From JBDSSS01 sp039928615 (GTDB lineage: Bacteria > Actinomycetota > Actinomycetes > Actinomycetales > Dermatophilaceae), in NCBI GenBank assembly GCA_039928615.1, contig JBDSSS010000176.1, positions 1-16,075 of the forward strand: 16,075 bases of DNA. Reading direction: 5' to 3'. Under the pieces are notes generated by a model. It was not told the origin of the DNA. It did not search any database and was given only the letters and a program-made list of their open reading frames with translations. This document shows, one piece after another, positions 1 to 6,614 of this stretch. How positions within the stretch are numbered: position 1 is the stretch's first letter; each line of letters opens with the position of its first letter. The translations under genes were made by a program, and so were the position numbers.

Positions 1-4
1 TAGA

Positions 5-122
5 GTTTCGGCTGTCATAGCGAAGGGGAAACGCCCGGCTCCATTCCGAACCCGGAAGCTAAGCCCTTCAGCGCCGATGGTACTGCACTGGTTACGGTGT
101 GGGAGAGTAGGACGCAGCCGGA
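5..122 (+). rRNA. rrf: 5S ribosomal RNA
   Basis: The segment matches the conserved 5S core of high-GC Gram-positives, including CATAGCG, GAACCCGGAAGCTAAG, CGCCGATGGTACTGC and GTGGGAGAGTAGG. The 5' end (CGGCTG, 9-14) pairs with CAGCCG (115-120) to form the closing helix I. The length of about 118 nt is normal. It must be the last gene of an rRNA operon whose 16S and 23S genes lie left of the window. A terminator-like hairpin follows directly. The exact 5' and 3' ends are uncertain by 1 to 3 nt. Confidence 0.95.
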
Positions 123-132
123 CACACTTTCA

Positions 133-169
133 GCAATGCCCCGCCCGGGAGACCGGTGCGGGGCATTGC
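133..169 (+). terminator. Intrinsic terminator hairpin after 5S rRNA
   Basis: A perfect 11-bp stem, GCAATGCCCCG (133-143) with CGGGGCATTGC (159-169), encloses a 15-nt loop. It begins about 10 nt after the end of 5S. There is no U-tract after it, which is common for terminators of high-GC actinobacteria. It most likely ends the rRNA operon and insulates the cupin-add operon from it. Confidence 0.85.
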
Positions 170-245
170 CATGTCCGCAGTCAGAACCTTTCGCCAGGCG
201 CCATCCGAGAGCCATGCCCGTGAAAGGGCCGGCGTGGCCACCGCG

Positions 246-251
246 TAAACT
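246..251 (+). promoter_or_regulatory. -10 box of a leaderless promoter for the cupin-add operon
   Basis: TAAACT fits TAnnnT and is followed after exactly 6 nt by the GTG at 258. Transcription would therefore start at or next to the first base of the start codon. No Shine-Dalgarno sequence fits between them, and I see no clear -35 match. Confidence 0.6.
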
Positions 252-257
252 GGCGCC

Positions 258-629
258 GTGCCTGAACTCATCGCCTCACCCACCCGTATCCCTGTGCCCG
301 GAGGGAAGGTCATCGACGAGCACGTCGGGGCCGTCAACACCCCCGAGGCCGGGCTCCAGAGCTCCGTGTCGGTAGCGAGGATGACCGCCCCTGCCGGCTG
401 GTCCGAGCCGTTCCAGACGCCGAGCTTCGACGAGATCACCGTCGTGCTGTCCGGCGAGGTGCTCCTCGACCACGACGGAGGCCAGCTGTCGATCGTGGCC
501 GGCCAGAGCGTCATCACCCGTGGCGGTGAGCGGATCCGCTACTCGTGCGGACCCGAGGGCGCCGAGTACGTTGCCATCTGCCTGCCTGCCTTCAGCCCGG
601 ACACCGTGGGACGGGAGGAGGAGTCGTGA
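258..629 (+). CDS. Cupin-domain protein of unknown function (EutQ-like fold)
   Basis: This 123-residue protein looks like a single small cupin barrel. Residues 57-66 (FDEITVVLSG) match the strand and glycine of cupin motif 1, and residues 82-95 (GQSVITRGGERIRY) match motif 2. The usual metal-binding histidines of both motifs are missing: motif 1 keeps only Asp58-Glu59, and Arg stands where motif 2 normally has His. Metal binding may be lost or altered, and I cannot name a substrate. The GTG start follows a -10 hexamer by 6 nt and suggests a leaderless mRNA. The stop overlaps the adenosine deaminase start in GTGA, so the two genes are translationally coupled, which hints at a role linked to nucleosides. 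That link is inference from position only. Confidence 0.85.
   Translation: MPELIASPTRIPVPGGKVIDEHVGAVNTPEAGLQSSVSVARMTAPAGWSEPFQTPSFDEITVVLSGEVLLDHDGGQLSIVAGQSVITRGGERIRYSCGPEGAEYVAICLPAFSPDTVGREEES
616..621 (+). promoter_or_regulatory. Ribosome binding site that fixes the adenosine deaminase start
   Basis: AGGAGG lies 4 nt before the GTG at 626, inside the last codons of the cupin gene. It favours GTG 626 over the upstream in-frame ATG at 545, which lies deep in the cupin gene and would add 27 arginine-rich residues unlike any adenosine deaminase N-terminus. Confidence 0.75.
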
Positions 630-1765
630 CCCCTGACCAGGCGGTGGCCGCACCCAAGGTGCTGCTGCACGACCACCTTGACGGGGGACTGCGCCCCTCG
701 ACCATCCTCGACCTCGCTGGCGACGTCGGGTACGAGGCGCTGCCGGCCACGGATGAGGCGAGCCTCGGAGCCTGGTTCCGTGACAGCGCCGACTCCGGCT
801 CGCTGCCGCGGTATCTCGAGACGTTCGACCACACCCTCGCCGTCATGCAGACAGTGCAGGGCCTGCACCGGGTCGCGAGTGAGTGCGTGCAGGACCTTGC
901 CGCCGATGGTGTCGTCTATGCGGAGAGCCGCTACGCCCCCGAGCAGCACCTCGTCGACGGTCTGTCCCTCGAGGACGTGGTCGAGGCCGTCAACGCGGGC
1001 TTCCGCGATGGAGAGGCCAGGGCGGCTGAGGCAGGTCACCCCATCCGGGTCACGGCCCTGCTGACGGCGATGCGCCACGCAGCGAAGTCCACCGAGATCG
1101 CCGAGCTCGCGATCCGTTACCGCGACAGCGGTGTCGCCGGTTTCGACATCGCGGGTGCTGAGGCGGGATATCCCCCCACCCGCCACCTCGATGCCTTCGA
1201 GTACCTACGGCGCGAGAACGCCCACTTCACCATCCACGCTGGGGAGGCCTTCGGACTGCCGTCCATCTGGGAGGCCATCCAGTGGTGTGGCGCCGATCGT
1301 CTCGGTCACGGCGTGCGCATCGTCGATGACATCACCATCGACGAGCGGCCCTTCAACGCCTGGCTGGACGAGCACGGCAGCGACCCGCGGGCCCTCGTCG
1401 ACGTCGACCTCGACCGCGTCCACCTCGGACGGCTCGCGGCCTACGTCCGCGACACGCGCATCCCACTGGAGATGTGCCCGAGCAGCAACCTTCAGACGTC
1501 GGCCGCGCGTTCCATCGCCCTGCACCCGATCACCCTGCTGGGCCGGCTCCGCTTCCGGGTCACCCTCAACACCGACAACCGGCTGATGAGCGGCACGACC
1601 ATGTCGCGGGAGGCTCTGCTGCTCGCCCAGGAGTCGGGGTGGGACCTCGAGGACCTGCGTTGGGTGACGGTCAACGCCATGAAGTCCGCGTTCCTGCCCT
1701 TCGACGAGCGGCTCGCGATCATCGACGAGGTGATCAAGCCCGGTTACGAGCCGCTGCTCGCCTGA
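626..1765 (+). CDS. add: Adenosine deaminase
   Basis: The enzyme hydrolytically deaminates adenosine and deoxyadenosine to (deoxy)inosine in the cytoplasm, with a zinc cofactor. The 379 residues carry all expected signatures: HDH (15-17) for zinc near the N-terminus, the HAGE block (204-207) giving a zinc ligand and the catalytic glutamate, GHG with His228, CPSSN, and TDN (316-318) giving the last zinc-ligand aspartate. Asn after that Asp, instead of the Asp of mammalian enzymes, is familiar in actinobacterial homologues. The length is normal. The start is GTG 626, chosen for the strong AGGAGG and the GTGA overlap with the cupin stop. The 3' end overlaps the convergent uridine-kinase-like gene by 22 bp. 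Its product feeds the purine nucleoside phosphorylase encoded at 8306-9139. Confidence 0.96.
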   Translation: MTPDQAVAAPKVLLHDHLDGGLRPSTILDLAGDVGYEALPATDEASLGAWFRDSADSGSLPRYLETFDHTLAVMQTVQGLHRVASECVQDLAADGVVYAESRYAPEQHLVDGLSLEDVVEAVNAGFRDGEARAAEAGHPIRVTALLTAMRHAAKSTEIAELAIRYRDSGVAGFDIAGAEAGYPPTRHLDAFEYLRRENAHFTIHAGEAFGLPSIWEAIQWCGADRLGHGVRIVDDITIDERPFNAWLDEHGSDPRALVDVDLDRVHLGRLAAYVRDTRIPLEMCPSSNLQTSAARSIALHPITLLGRLRFRVTLNTDNRLMSGTTMSREALLLAQESGWDLEDLRWVTVNAMKSAFLPFDERLAIIDEVIKPGYEPLLA

Positions 1766-2433
1766 CGGGACCGCGTCAGGGCGGACAGCTCTGACTCGGC
1801 GGCTCGCGGATGGGTCGCGCGCGCCCCGAGTGCGGTGGCCTCGGCGACGACGTCAGGCTCGGCGCGCCAGAGCGCGAGGCCGCGTCGGAGCAGGATGTGC
1901 GGCGGCTTGCGGCGCTCGGCGAGGTCTCTGGCGAAGCGCCTCACCGCGGTGAGCGAGCGGTTCTGCCGGACGCAGAGTGCGTCGGCGAGCAACCCTTCGG
2001 AGCGCAGCCGGTCCACCAGTCGGCCGGCGAAGAGACCTTCGGCCAGCACGAACGCCTCGGGTGCGGCGGTGACGCCGTGGTGGCCGGTCACCCGAGAGGT
2101 GGCGATGTCGTAGACGGGCACGTCGACGCAGCCGTTGTCGACGAGCTCGCGGAGCGCGTTGACGGCGGCGTCGGCGTCCCAGGAGTCGACGTGGTCCCAG
2201 TCGGCGATGCCGAGCGGTGACCGCGGCAGTCGCGGGTCGTCGAGCTCCCGATAGAAGTCGTCGAGCCGGATGACCGGCCAGGCGTGGGCGGCGCTGAGGC
2301 GGGCCGCGAGACGGCTCTTGCCGGCCCCGCTCGGACCTGTCAGCAGAATGACCCTCCGGCGCCGGTCGGGGACGGGGAGCGGGTCAGGTGACGCGTCGCT
2401 CACGGGTGGCTCGGTCGTGGCGTCGCGGGTCAC
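1744..2433 (-). CDS. udk: Uridine kinase-like P-loop kinase
   Basis: The 229-residue protein has a Walker A motif GPSGAGKS (33-40) after a short basic segment, then RLDDFYRELDDPRLP (56-70) and DWDHVDSW (78-85). These match the substrate-binding region of uridine kinases (uridine or cytidine to the 5'-monophosphate, with ATP or GTP). A segment PVYDIATSRVTG lies near residues 105-120. The acceptor is not proven: distant P-loop relatives such as phosphoribulokinase or panthothenate kinase share the fold. It is the last gene of the deoC operon. Its GTG start overlaps the preceding stop in GTGA, so translation is probably coupled. Its 3' end overlaps the end of add on the other strand by 22 bp. 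The first 25 residues are low-complexity and a later start is possible. Confidence 0.8.
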   Translation of the reverse strand: MTRDATTEPPVSDASPDPLPVPDRRRRVILLTGPSGAGKSRLAARLSAAHAWPVIRLDDFYRELDDPRLPRSPLGIADWDHVDSWDADAAVNALRELVDNGCVDVPVYDIATSRVTGHHGVTAAPEAFVLAEGLFAGRLVDRLRSEGLLADALCVRQNRSLTAVRRFARDLAERRKPPHILLRRGLALWRAEPDVVAEATALGARATHPRAAESELSALTRSRQASSGS

Positions 2434-3317
2434 AGGCCCTTGGGGTGCCAGACGGTCTTCGTCTCGACGAACGCCCGGATCCGGGTCAGTCCCGGGTCGA
2501 GGGTCCAGTCCGGCTCGACCGGATCGCCGCCGGACAGCTGCGGACGAAGCACGCGCTTGAGGTTGCCGGCCGACTCTCGCTCGAGGTCTGCCCAGTCAAC
2601 GTCGTCGGCGCCCGCGACCCCGGTGAGGTCGATGGCGTTGACGTCCCGGTGGGAGGCCAGCCACGGCGCCACCTCCGCGGTGCGGGCGGTGATGATGTTG
2701 ACGACGCCCCCCGGCAGGTCCGAGGTCGCAAGAACCTCGCCGAGCGTCACGGCGGGCAGCGGACGGTCGGTGGAGGAGACGACGACGACGGTGTTGCCGG
2801 TGGCGATGGCAGGGGCAACGACGGAGACCAGCCCGAGCAGCGAGGACCGCTGGGGCGCAAGCACGCCCACGACCCCGGTCGGCTCGGGCGCGGAGACGTT
2901 GAAGTACGGCCCGGCAACCGGGTTGAGGTTGCCGAGCACCTGGGCCACCTTGTCGGTCCACCCGGCATACCAGACGAGGCGGTCCACGGCCGCGTCCACG
3001 ACGAGGGAGGCGGCGCGGGCGCTGAGGCCCTCGCCGGCGGCGACCTCGAGGGCAAACTGGGAGCGGCGGCCCTCGAGCACCTCGGCCACCCGGTAGAGCA
3101 CCTGGCCCCGGTTGTAGGCCGTCGCCCCCGCCCACTTCGGCTGCGCCGCGCGCGCCGCCACGACGGCATCGCGCAGGTCCTTGCGCGAGCCGAGCGCCGC
3201 GTTGGCGAGGAACTCGCCACTCGCCGAGACGACCTCGTAGGACCGGCCTGACTCGCTGCGGGGGAAGGCGCCCCCGATGTAGAGCTTGTAGGTCTTGCGC
3301 ACGTCGAGGCGGCTCAT
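2430..3317 (-). CDS. Aldehyde dehydrogenase paralogue lacking the catalytic domain
   Basis: These 295 residues align with the N-terminal cofactor-binding half of aldehyde dehydrogenases: KLYIGGAF near residue 12, VVSASGEFLANA, a WYAGWTDKVAQ segment, then LLGLVSVVAPAIATGNTVV and LPGGVVNIIT. The hallmark PWNFP is replaced by PQRSS, and the protein has neither the ELGGK glutamate nor the catalytic cysteine, since almost all of the catalytic half is absent. It cannot be an ordinary dehydrogenase. It ends with a KTVWHP motif that I associate with the C-terminal non-catalytic domain of ALDH16-type enzymes. The ATG start overlaps the catalytic ALDH stop in ATGA, so the two proteins are probably made in equal amounts and may form a complex. 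The frame is clean, so this looks like a maintained gene and not decay. Confidence 0.85.
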   Translation of the reverse strand: MSRLDVRKTYKLYIGGAFPRSESGRSYEVVSASGEFLANAALGSRKDLRDAVVAARAAQPKWAGATAYNRGQVLYRVAEVLEGRRSQFALEVAAGEGLSARAASLVVDAAVDRLVWYAGWTDKVAQVLGNLNPVAGPYFNVSAPEPTGVVGVLAPQRSSLLGLVSVVAPAIATGNTVVVVSSTDRPLPAVTLGEVLATSDLPGGVVNIITARTAEVAPWLASHRDVNAIDLTGVAGADDVDWADLERESAGNLKRVLRPQLSGGDPVEPDWTLDPGLTRIRAFVETKTVWHPKGL

Positions 3318-4786
3318 CGGGTGGCTCCCTGGCTCGGGTCGGTGCTGCTGGTGACGTAGGCCTCGAGGCCGTGGCGGCCGCCCTCACGGCCGTAGCCGGA
3401 CTCCTTGTAGCCACCGAAGGGTGACGAGGGGTCGAAGCGGTTGAAGGTGTTGGCCCAGACGACACCGGCCCGCAGCTGGTCGGCCATCCAGAGGATCCGC
3501 GACCCCTTCTCGGTCCAGACCCCGGCAGAGAGGCCGTATGCCGTGTTGTTCGCCTTGGCGACCGCCTCTTGGGGGGTGCGGAAGGTGAGCACGGTCAGGA
3601 CCGGTCCGAAGATCTCCTCGGTGGCCACCCGGTGCGTCTGCGAGACGCCGGTGAGCAGGGTCGGGGGATACCAGAAGCCGGTCGTGGGCAGCGTGCAGGC
3701 CGGGCTCCAGCGCTCGGCCCCCTCGGCGACGCCGGCGTCGACGAGCATCGTGATCCGGTCGAGCTGCTCGCGGGAGTTGATCGCCCCGAGGTCGCTGTTC
3801 TTGTCGAGCGGGTCGCCGACGCGGAGCGTCTCGAGACGTCGCTTCAGCTTGGCGACGACCTGGTCGTGGATGTTCTCCTGGACGAGCAGCCGCGATCCGG
3901 CGCAGCAGACCTGGCCCTGGTTGAAGAAGATGCCACCGACGATGCCCTCGACGGCCTGGTCGAGCGGGGCGTCGTCGAAGACGATGTTTGCCGCCTTGCC
4001 GCCGAGCTCGAGGGTGGCCTTCTTCGTCGTGCCCGCGATCGAGCGGGCGATGCTGCGGCCGACGTCCGTCGAGCCGGTGAAGGCGATCTTGTCGACGTCG
4101 GGGTGCTCGACGAGCGCCTGTCCGGTGCGGCCGTCTCCGGTGATGATGTTGACGACCCCGGCCGGCAGGTCGGCCTGCTGGCAGACCTCGGCGAAGAGCA
4201 GGGCGCTGAGCGGCGTCGTCTCGGCGGGCTTGAGCACGACGGTGTTGCCCGTCGCGAGGGCGGGGGCGACCTTCCACGCGAGCATGAGCAGCGGGAAGTT
4301 CCACGGGATGATCTGGGCGACGACGCCGTGTGCGCGCGGGGTCGGTCCACCGGGGACGGACAGCCCGGCATACTCCAGCTTGTCGGCCCACCCCGCGTGG
4401 TAGAAGAAGTGGGCCGCGGCGGTGGGGACGTCGAAGTCGCGGGTCTCCTTGATCGGCTTGCCGTTGTCGAGGGCCTCGAGCACCGCGAACTCGCGCGCTC
4501 GCTCCTGCAGGATGCGGGCGATCCGGAAGAGGTACTTGCCCCGCTCCGCTCCGGACAGGCTGCCCCAGGGGCCCTCGAAGGCGGCGCGGGCGGCGGCCAC
4601 GGCCTTGTCGACGTCCTTGGGCCCGGCCTGGCTCACCTCGGCGAGGACGGTCTCGTCGGCCGGGTTGATCGTCGGGAAGGTCGCTTTGGGCCGGGTGAAG
4701 GCACCGTCGACGAAGAAGCCGTAGGACTTCTTGATCGTCACGACGGACCGGGACTCGGGCGCTGGTGCGTAGTCGAACGTGGGCAT
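3314..4786 (-). CDS. NAD(P)-dependent aldehyde dehydrogenase, ALDH16-like catalytic subunit
   Basis: This full-length 490-residue aldehyde dehydrogenase oxidises an aldehyde to the acid with NAD(P). It has IIPWNFPLLM, GNTVVLKPAE, FTGSTDVG, ELGGK with general-base Glu260, and FFNQGQVCCAGSR with catalytic Cys294. The C-terminus carries EEIFGPVL and NRFDPSSPFGGYKESGYGREGG. It sits 15 nt after deoC in the same operon, so acetaldehyde from deoxyribose-5-phosphate cleavage is the obvious candidate substrate (inference). It is followed with a 4-nt overlap by the catalytically incomplete paralogue. Together (490 + 295 residues) they mirror the two-domain layout of ALDH16. The start ATG 4786 gives the N-terminus MPTFDYAPAPES. 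Internal starts near residue 17 are possible. Confidence 0.92.
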   Translation of the reverse strand: MPTFDYAPAPESRSVVTIKKSYGFFVDGAFTRPKATFPTINPADETVLAEVSQAGPKDVDKAVAAARAAFEGPWGSLSGAERGKYLFRIARILQERAREFAVLEALDNGKPIKETRDFDVPTAAAHFFYHAGWADKLEYAGLSVPGGPTPRAHGVVAQIIPWNFPLLMLAWKVAPALATGNTVVLKPAETTPLSALLFAEVCQQADLPAGVVNIITGDGRTGQALVEHPDVDKIAFTGSTDVGRSIARSIAGTTKKATLELGGKAANIVFDDAPLDQAVEGIVGGIFFNQGQVCCAGSRLLVQENIHDQVVAKLKRRLETLRVGDPLDKNSDLGAINSREQLDRITMLVDAGVAEGAERWSPACTLPTTGFWYPPTLLTGVSQTHRVATEEIFGPVLTVLTFRTPQEAVAKANNTAYGLSAGVWTEKGSRILWMADQLRAGVVWANTFNRFDPSSPFGGYKESGYGREGGRHGLEAYVTSSTDPSQGATR

Positions 4787-4801
4787 CAGGGTCTCTCTCG
4801 G

Positions 4802-5797
4802 TCAGTCGATCGTGACGTAGTCGGGACCGGAGTAGGCGCCGGTCCCGAGCTTCTGTCGTTGCAGGAGGAGGTCGTTGAGCAGGCTCGACGCGCCGAAGCG
4901 GAACCACTCGGGTGAGAGCCAGTCCTCGCCGGCGACCTCGTTGACCATGACGAGGTACTTGATCGCGTCCTTGGTGGTGCGGATGCCGCCCGCGGGCTTG
5001 ACCCCGACCTGCACCCCGGTCAGCTCCCGCCAGTCGCGCACCGCCTCGAGCATGACGAGCGTGACCGGCAGCGTTGCGGCCGGCGACACCTTGCCGGTGG
5101 AGGTCTTGATGAAGTCGCCACCGGCGAGCATCGACAGGAACGAGGCGCGGCGGGCATTGTCGTAGGTGACGAGCTCGCCCGTCTCCATGATGACCTTGAG
5201 GTGGACGTCGCCGCAGACCGCCTTGACCTCGGCGATCTGGTTGAAGACGGTGAGGTAGTCGCCCGCGAGGAAGGCGCCGCGGTCGATGACCATGTCGATC
5301 TCGTCGGCGCCGGCGGCGATGGCGTCGCGGGTGTCGGCCAGCTTGACCGCCATGCTCGCCCGGCCCGAGGGGATGGCCGTGGCCACGGCCGCGACCCGGA
5401 CACCGCTGTCGCCCAGGGCCGCTCGGGCCGTCGCGACCATGTCGCCGTAGACGCAGACCGCTGCCGGTCGAGGGGTGGTCGGGTCGAGCGGGTCGGGCAC
5501 GAGCGCCTTCGCGCAGAGCGACCGGACCTTGCCGGGGGTGTCGGATCCCTCGAGCGTCGTCAGGTCGATCATCCCGATCGCGGTGTCGATCGCCCACGCC
5601 TTCGCGGTCGTCTTGATCGACCGGGTCCCGAGTCCGGCGGCCCGGGACTCGCAGCCGACCTGGTCGACGCCGGGGAGGCCGTGCAGCCAGGACGTGAGGG
5701 CATGGTTCGTCAGGCGTGAGACGCCCAGGACGTCCCTCGCCTCGGCCGTGAGCTCCTGGGCGGTGCGCGTCGTGCTCGGTGCGGGGCTAACTGTCAC
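4802..5797 (-). CDS. deoC: Deoxyribose-phosphate aldolase (long form)
   Basis: DeoC splits 2-deoxyribose-5-phosphate into glyceraldehyde-3-phosphate and acetaldehyde through a lysine Schiff base. The active-site blocks are all present: EIDMVIDRGAF with the catalytic Asp, FIKTSTGK with the Schiff-base lysine (Lys231 from this start), and GVKPAGGIRT with Lys267. RFGASSLL near the C-terminus binds phosphate. At 331 residues it belongs to the long class with an extra N-terminal segment, compared with 259 residues in E. coli. Two GTG codons are adjacent (5800 and 5797). I chose 5797 because it lies 6 nt from a TACACT -10 box, the spacing seen at other leaderless genes here. It is the first gene of an operon with the two ALDH genes and the uridine-kinase-like gene. 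Confidence 0.95.
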   Translation of the reverse strand: MTVSPAPSTTRTAQELTAEARDVLGVSRLTNHALTSWLHGLPGVDQVGCESRAAGLGTRSIKTTAKAWAIDTAIGMIDLTTLEGSDTPGKVRSLCAKALVPDPLDPTTPRPAAVCVYGDMVATARAALGDSGVRVAAVATAIPSGRASMAVKLADTRDAIAAGADEIDMVIDRGAFLAGDYLTVFNQIAEVKAVCGDVHLKVIMETGELVTYDNARRASFLSMLAGGDFIKTSTGKVSPAATLPVTLVMLEAVRDWRELTGVQVGVKPAGGIRTTKDAIKYLVMVNEVAGEDWLSPEWFRFGASSLLNDLLLQRQKLGTGAYSGPDYVTID

Positions 5798-5803
5798 CAC
5801 GGG

Positions 5804-5809
5804 AGTGTA
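5804..5809 (-). promoter_or_regulatory. -10 box of the deoC operon promoter
   Basis: On the minus strand TACACT fits TAnnnT. It lies 3 nt before the first GTG and 6 nt before the second GTG of deoC. A leaderless transcript would begin at the second GTG. No ribosome binding site is visible. Confidence 0.6.
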
Positions 5810-5848
5810 CCCACCCCCCTCGTCGCCCCCGGGTCTCCTTCCGATCGC

Positions 5849-5880
5849 CCGTCCGGTGGTCCGTCCGGTGGTCCGTCCGG
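5849..5880. repeat. 12-bp tandem repeat between deoC and the PH-domain gene
   Basis: The unit CCGTCCGGTGGT occurs in 2.7 uninterrupted, identical copies. It lies about 40 bp upstream of the deoC -10 box, in the 127-bp divergent intergenic region. It could be a direct-repeat operator or a simple slippage product. Nothing in the sequence decides between these. Confidence 0.85.
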
Positions 5881-5913
5881 CGCGGACGTCGTGAGAGGGT
5901 CGAAGGACCGACG

Positions 5914-5919
5914 AGGAGG
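5914..5919 (+). promoter_or_regulatory. Ribosome binding site of the PH-domain gene
   Basis: A perfect AGGAGG lies 5 nt before the ATG at 5925. This sets the gene apart from most first genes in the window, which look leaderless. Confidence 0.8.
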
Positions 5920-5924
5920 AACGA

Positions 5925-6608
5925 ATGAGTCACGATGGCGGTCCGTCACCGACGGACGAGTCGAGCCCGGGACGGCGCCCGGCGCTGCGCGGCGCCCGCA
6001 CCCTGCGACCCGGCTCGGCCGTCGCGACCGGTGCGGTGGCCGCTGCGGCCGGGCTCGCGCTGCTCGTCCCGGCCCTGCTGGCCAGTCCACGCAACTGGAC
6101 GCTCATCTCCTCCCTCGTGCTCGCCCTCGTCCTCGTCTGGCTCTTCGTCGTCCGTCCCGCAGCGGTGATCCACGAGGAGGGCATCCGGCTCGTCAACCCG
6201 ATGCGGGTCGTCGACCTCACCTGGCCCGCCATCGCGGAGGTGCGGTCGCGCTGGGCCCTCGAGATGTTCGCCGACGGCGTGCGCTACACCGCCTGGGGCA
6301 TCCCCTCGGACCCGAAGCGACCGCGCTACGGGCGCGAGATCCTCAAGATCGGCGTTCCCCGGTCGGTGCCCGGCCGGGGCAAGGGCAAGAGCGCCGCCGA
6401 GGAGCCCGGCGCCGACACGCCAGAGCCGAGCGCACGGCCGAAGGTCGAGGCCCAGACCGTTGCCGCCGAGGTGGAGGCCGCGATGGCGGCCGACCGACGT
6501 CGTCGTGGGGCGACCCCGCGCATCGCGACCCAGGCCTGGGACCCCGTCTCGGTCGGCCTGCTCCTGTCGGCCGTCGCCTTCCTCGCGTTGTCCCTCCTCG
6601 CCGGCTGA
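5925..6608 (+). CDS. Membrane protein with a bacterial PH-like domain
   Basis: This 227-residue protein has a Pro/Ser/Arg-rich cytoplasmic N-terminus (1-29) and two hydrophobic helices (about 31-53 and 58-77). A bacterial PH-like segment begins at HEEGIRLVNPMRVVDLTWP (83-101) and continues through WALEMFADG and YTAWGIPSDPKRPRYG. A charged Ala/Glu/Pro-rich linker (150-195) and a third hydrophobic helix (about 208-226) follow. The pattern fits actinobacterial PH-domain (bPH6-type) membrane proteins of unknown role. The start is fixed by AGGAGG at 5914-5919. It is divergent from deoC and converges on the mutase gene with a 6-bp gap. No enzymatic motif is visible. Confidence 0.8.
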   Translation: MSHDGGPSPTDESSPGRRPALRGARTLRPGSAVATGAVAAAAGLALLVPALLASPRNWTLISSLVLALVLVWLFVVRPAAVIHEEGIRLVNPMRVVDLTWPAIAEVRSRWALEMFADGVRYTAWGIPSDPKRPRYGREILKIGVPRSVPGRGKGKSAAEEPGADTPEPSARPKVEAQTVAAEVEAAMAADRRRRGATPRIATQAWDPVSVGLLLSAVAFLALSLLAG

Positions 6609-6614
6609 CGACGG

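Noticed and set aside
172..257. tRNA or small RNA gene between the rRNA terminator and the cupin gene
   Set aside because: No cloverleaf arms or TTCGA loop could be folded. The only clear signal is the -10 box at 246-251.
2430..3317. Short ALDH gene as a pseudogene
   Set aside because: The frame is intact, it is translationally coupled on both sides, and it ends in a distinct KTVWHP tail that a random truncation would not have.
3384..5597. Long open frame (over 700 codons) on the minus strand, out of phase with the ALDH and deoC genes
   Set aside because: It is Arg/Pro/Gly-rich, has no recognisable domain and is a GC-driven shadow of deoC and the ALDH gene, whose active-site motifs are intact.
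5849..5880. CRISPR or satellite array
   Set aside because: The copies are contiguous with no spacers and fewer than three units. The same holds for 15674-15717.
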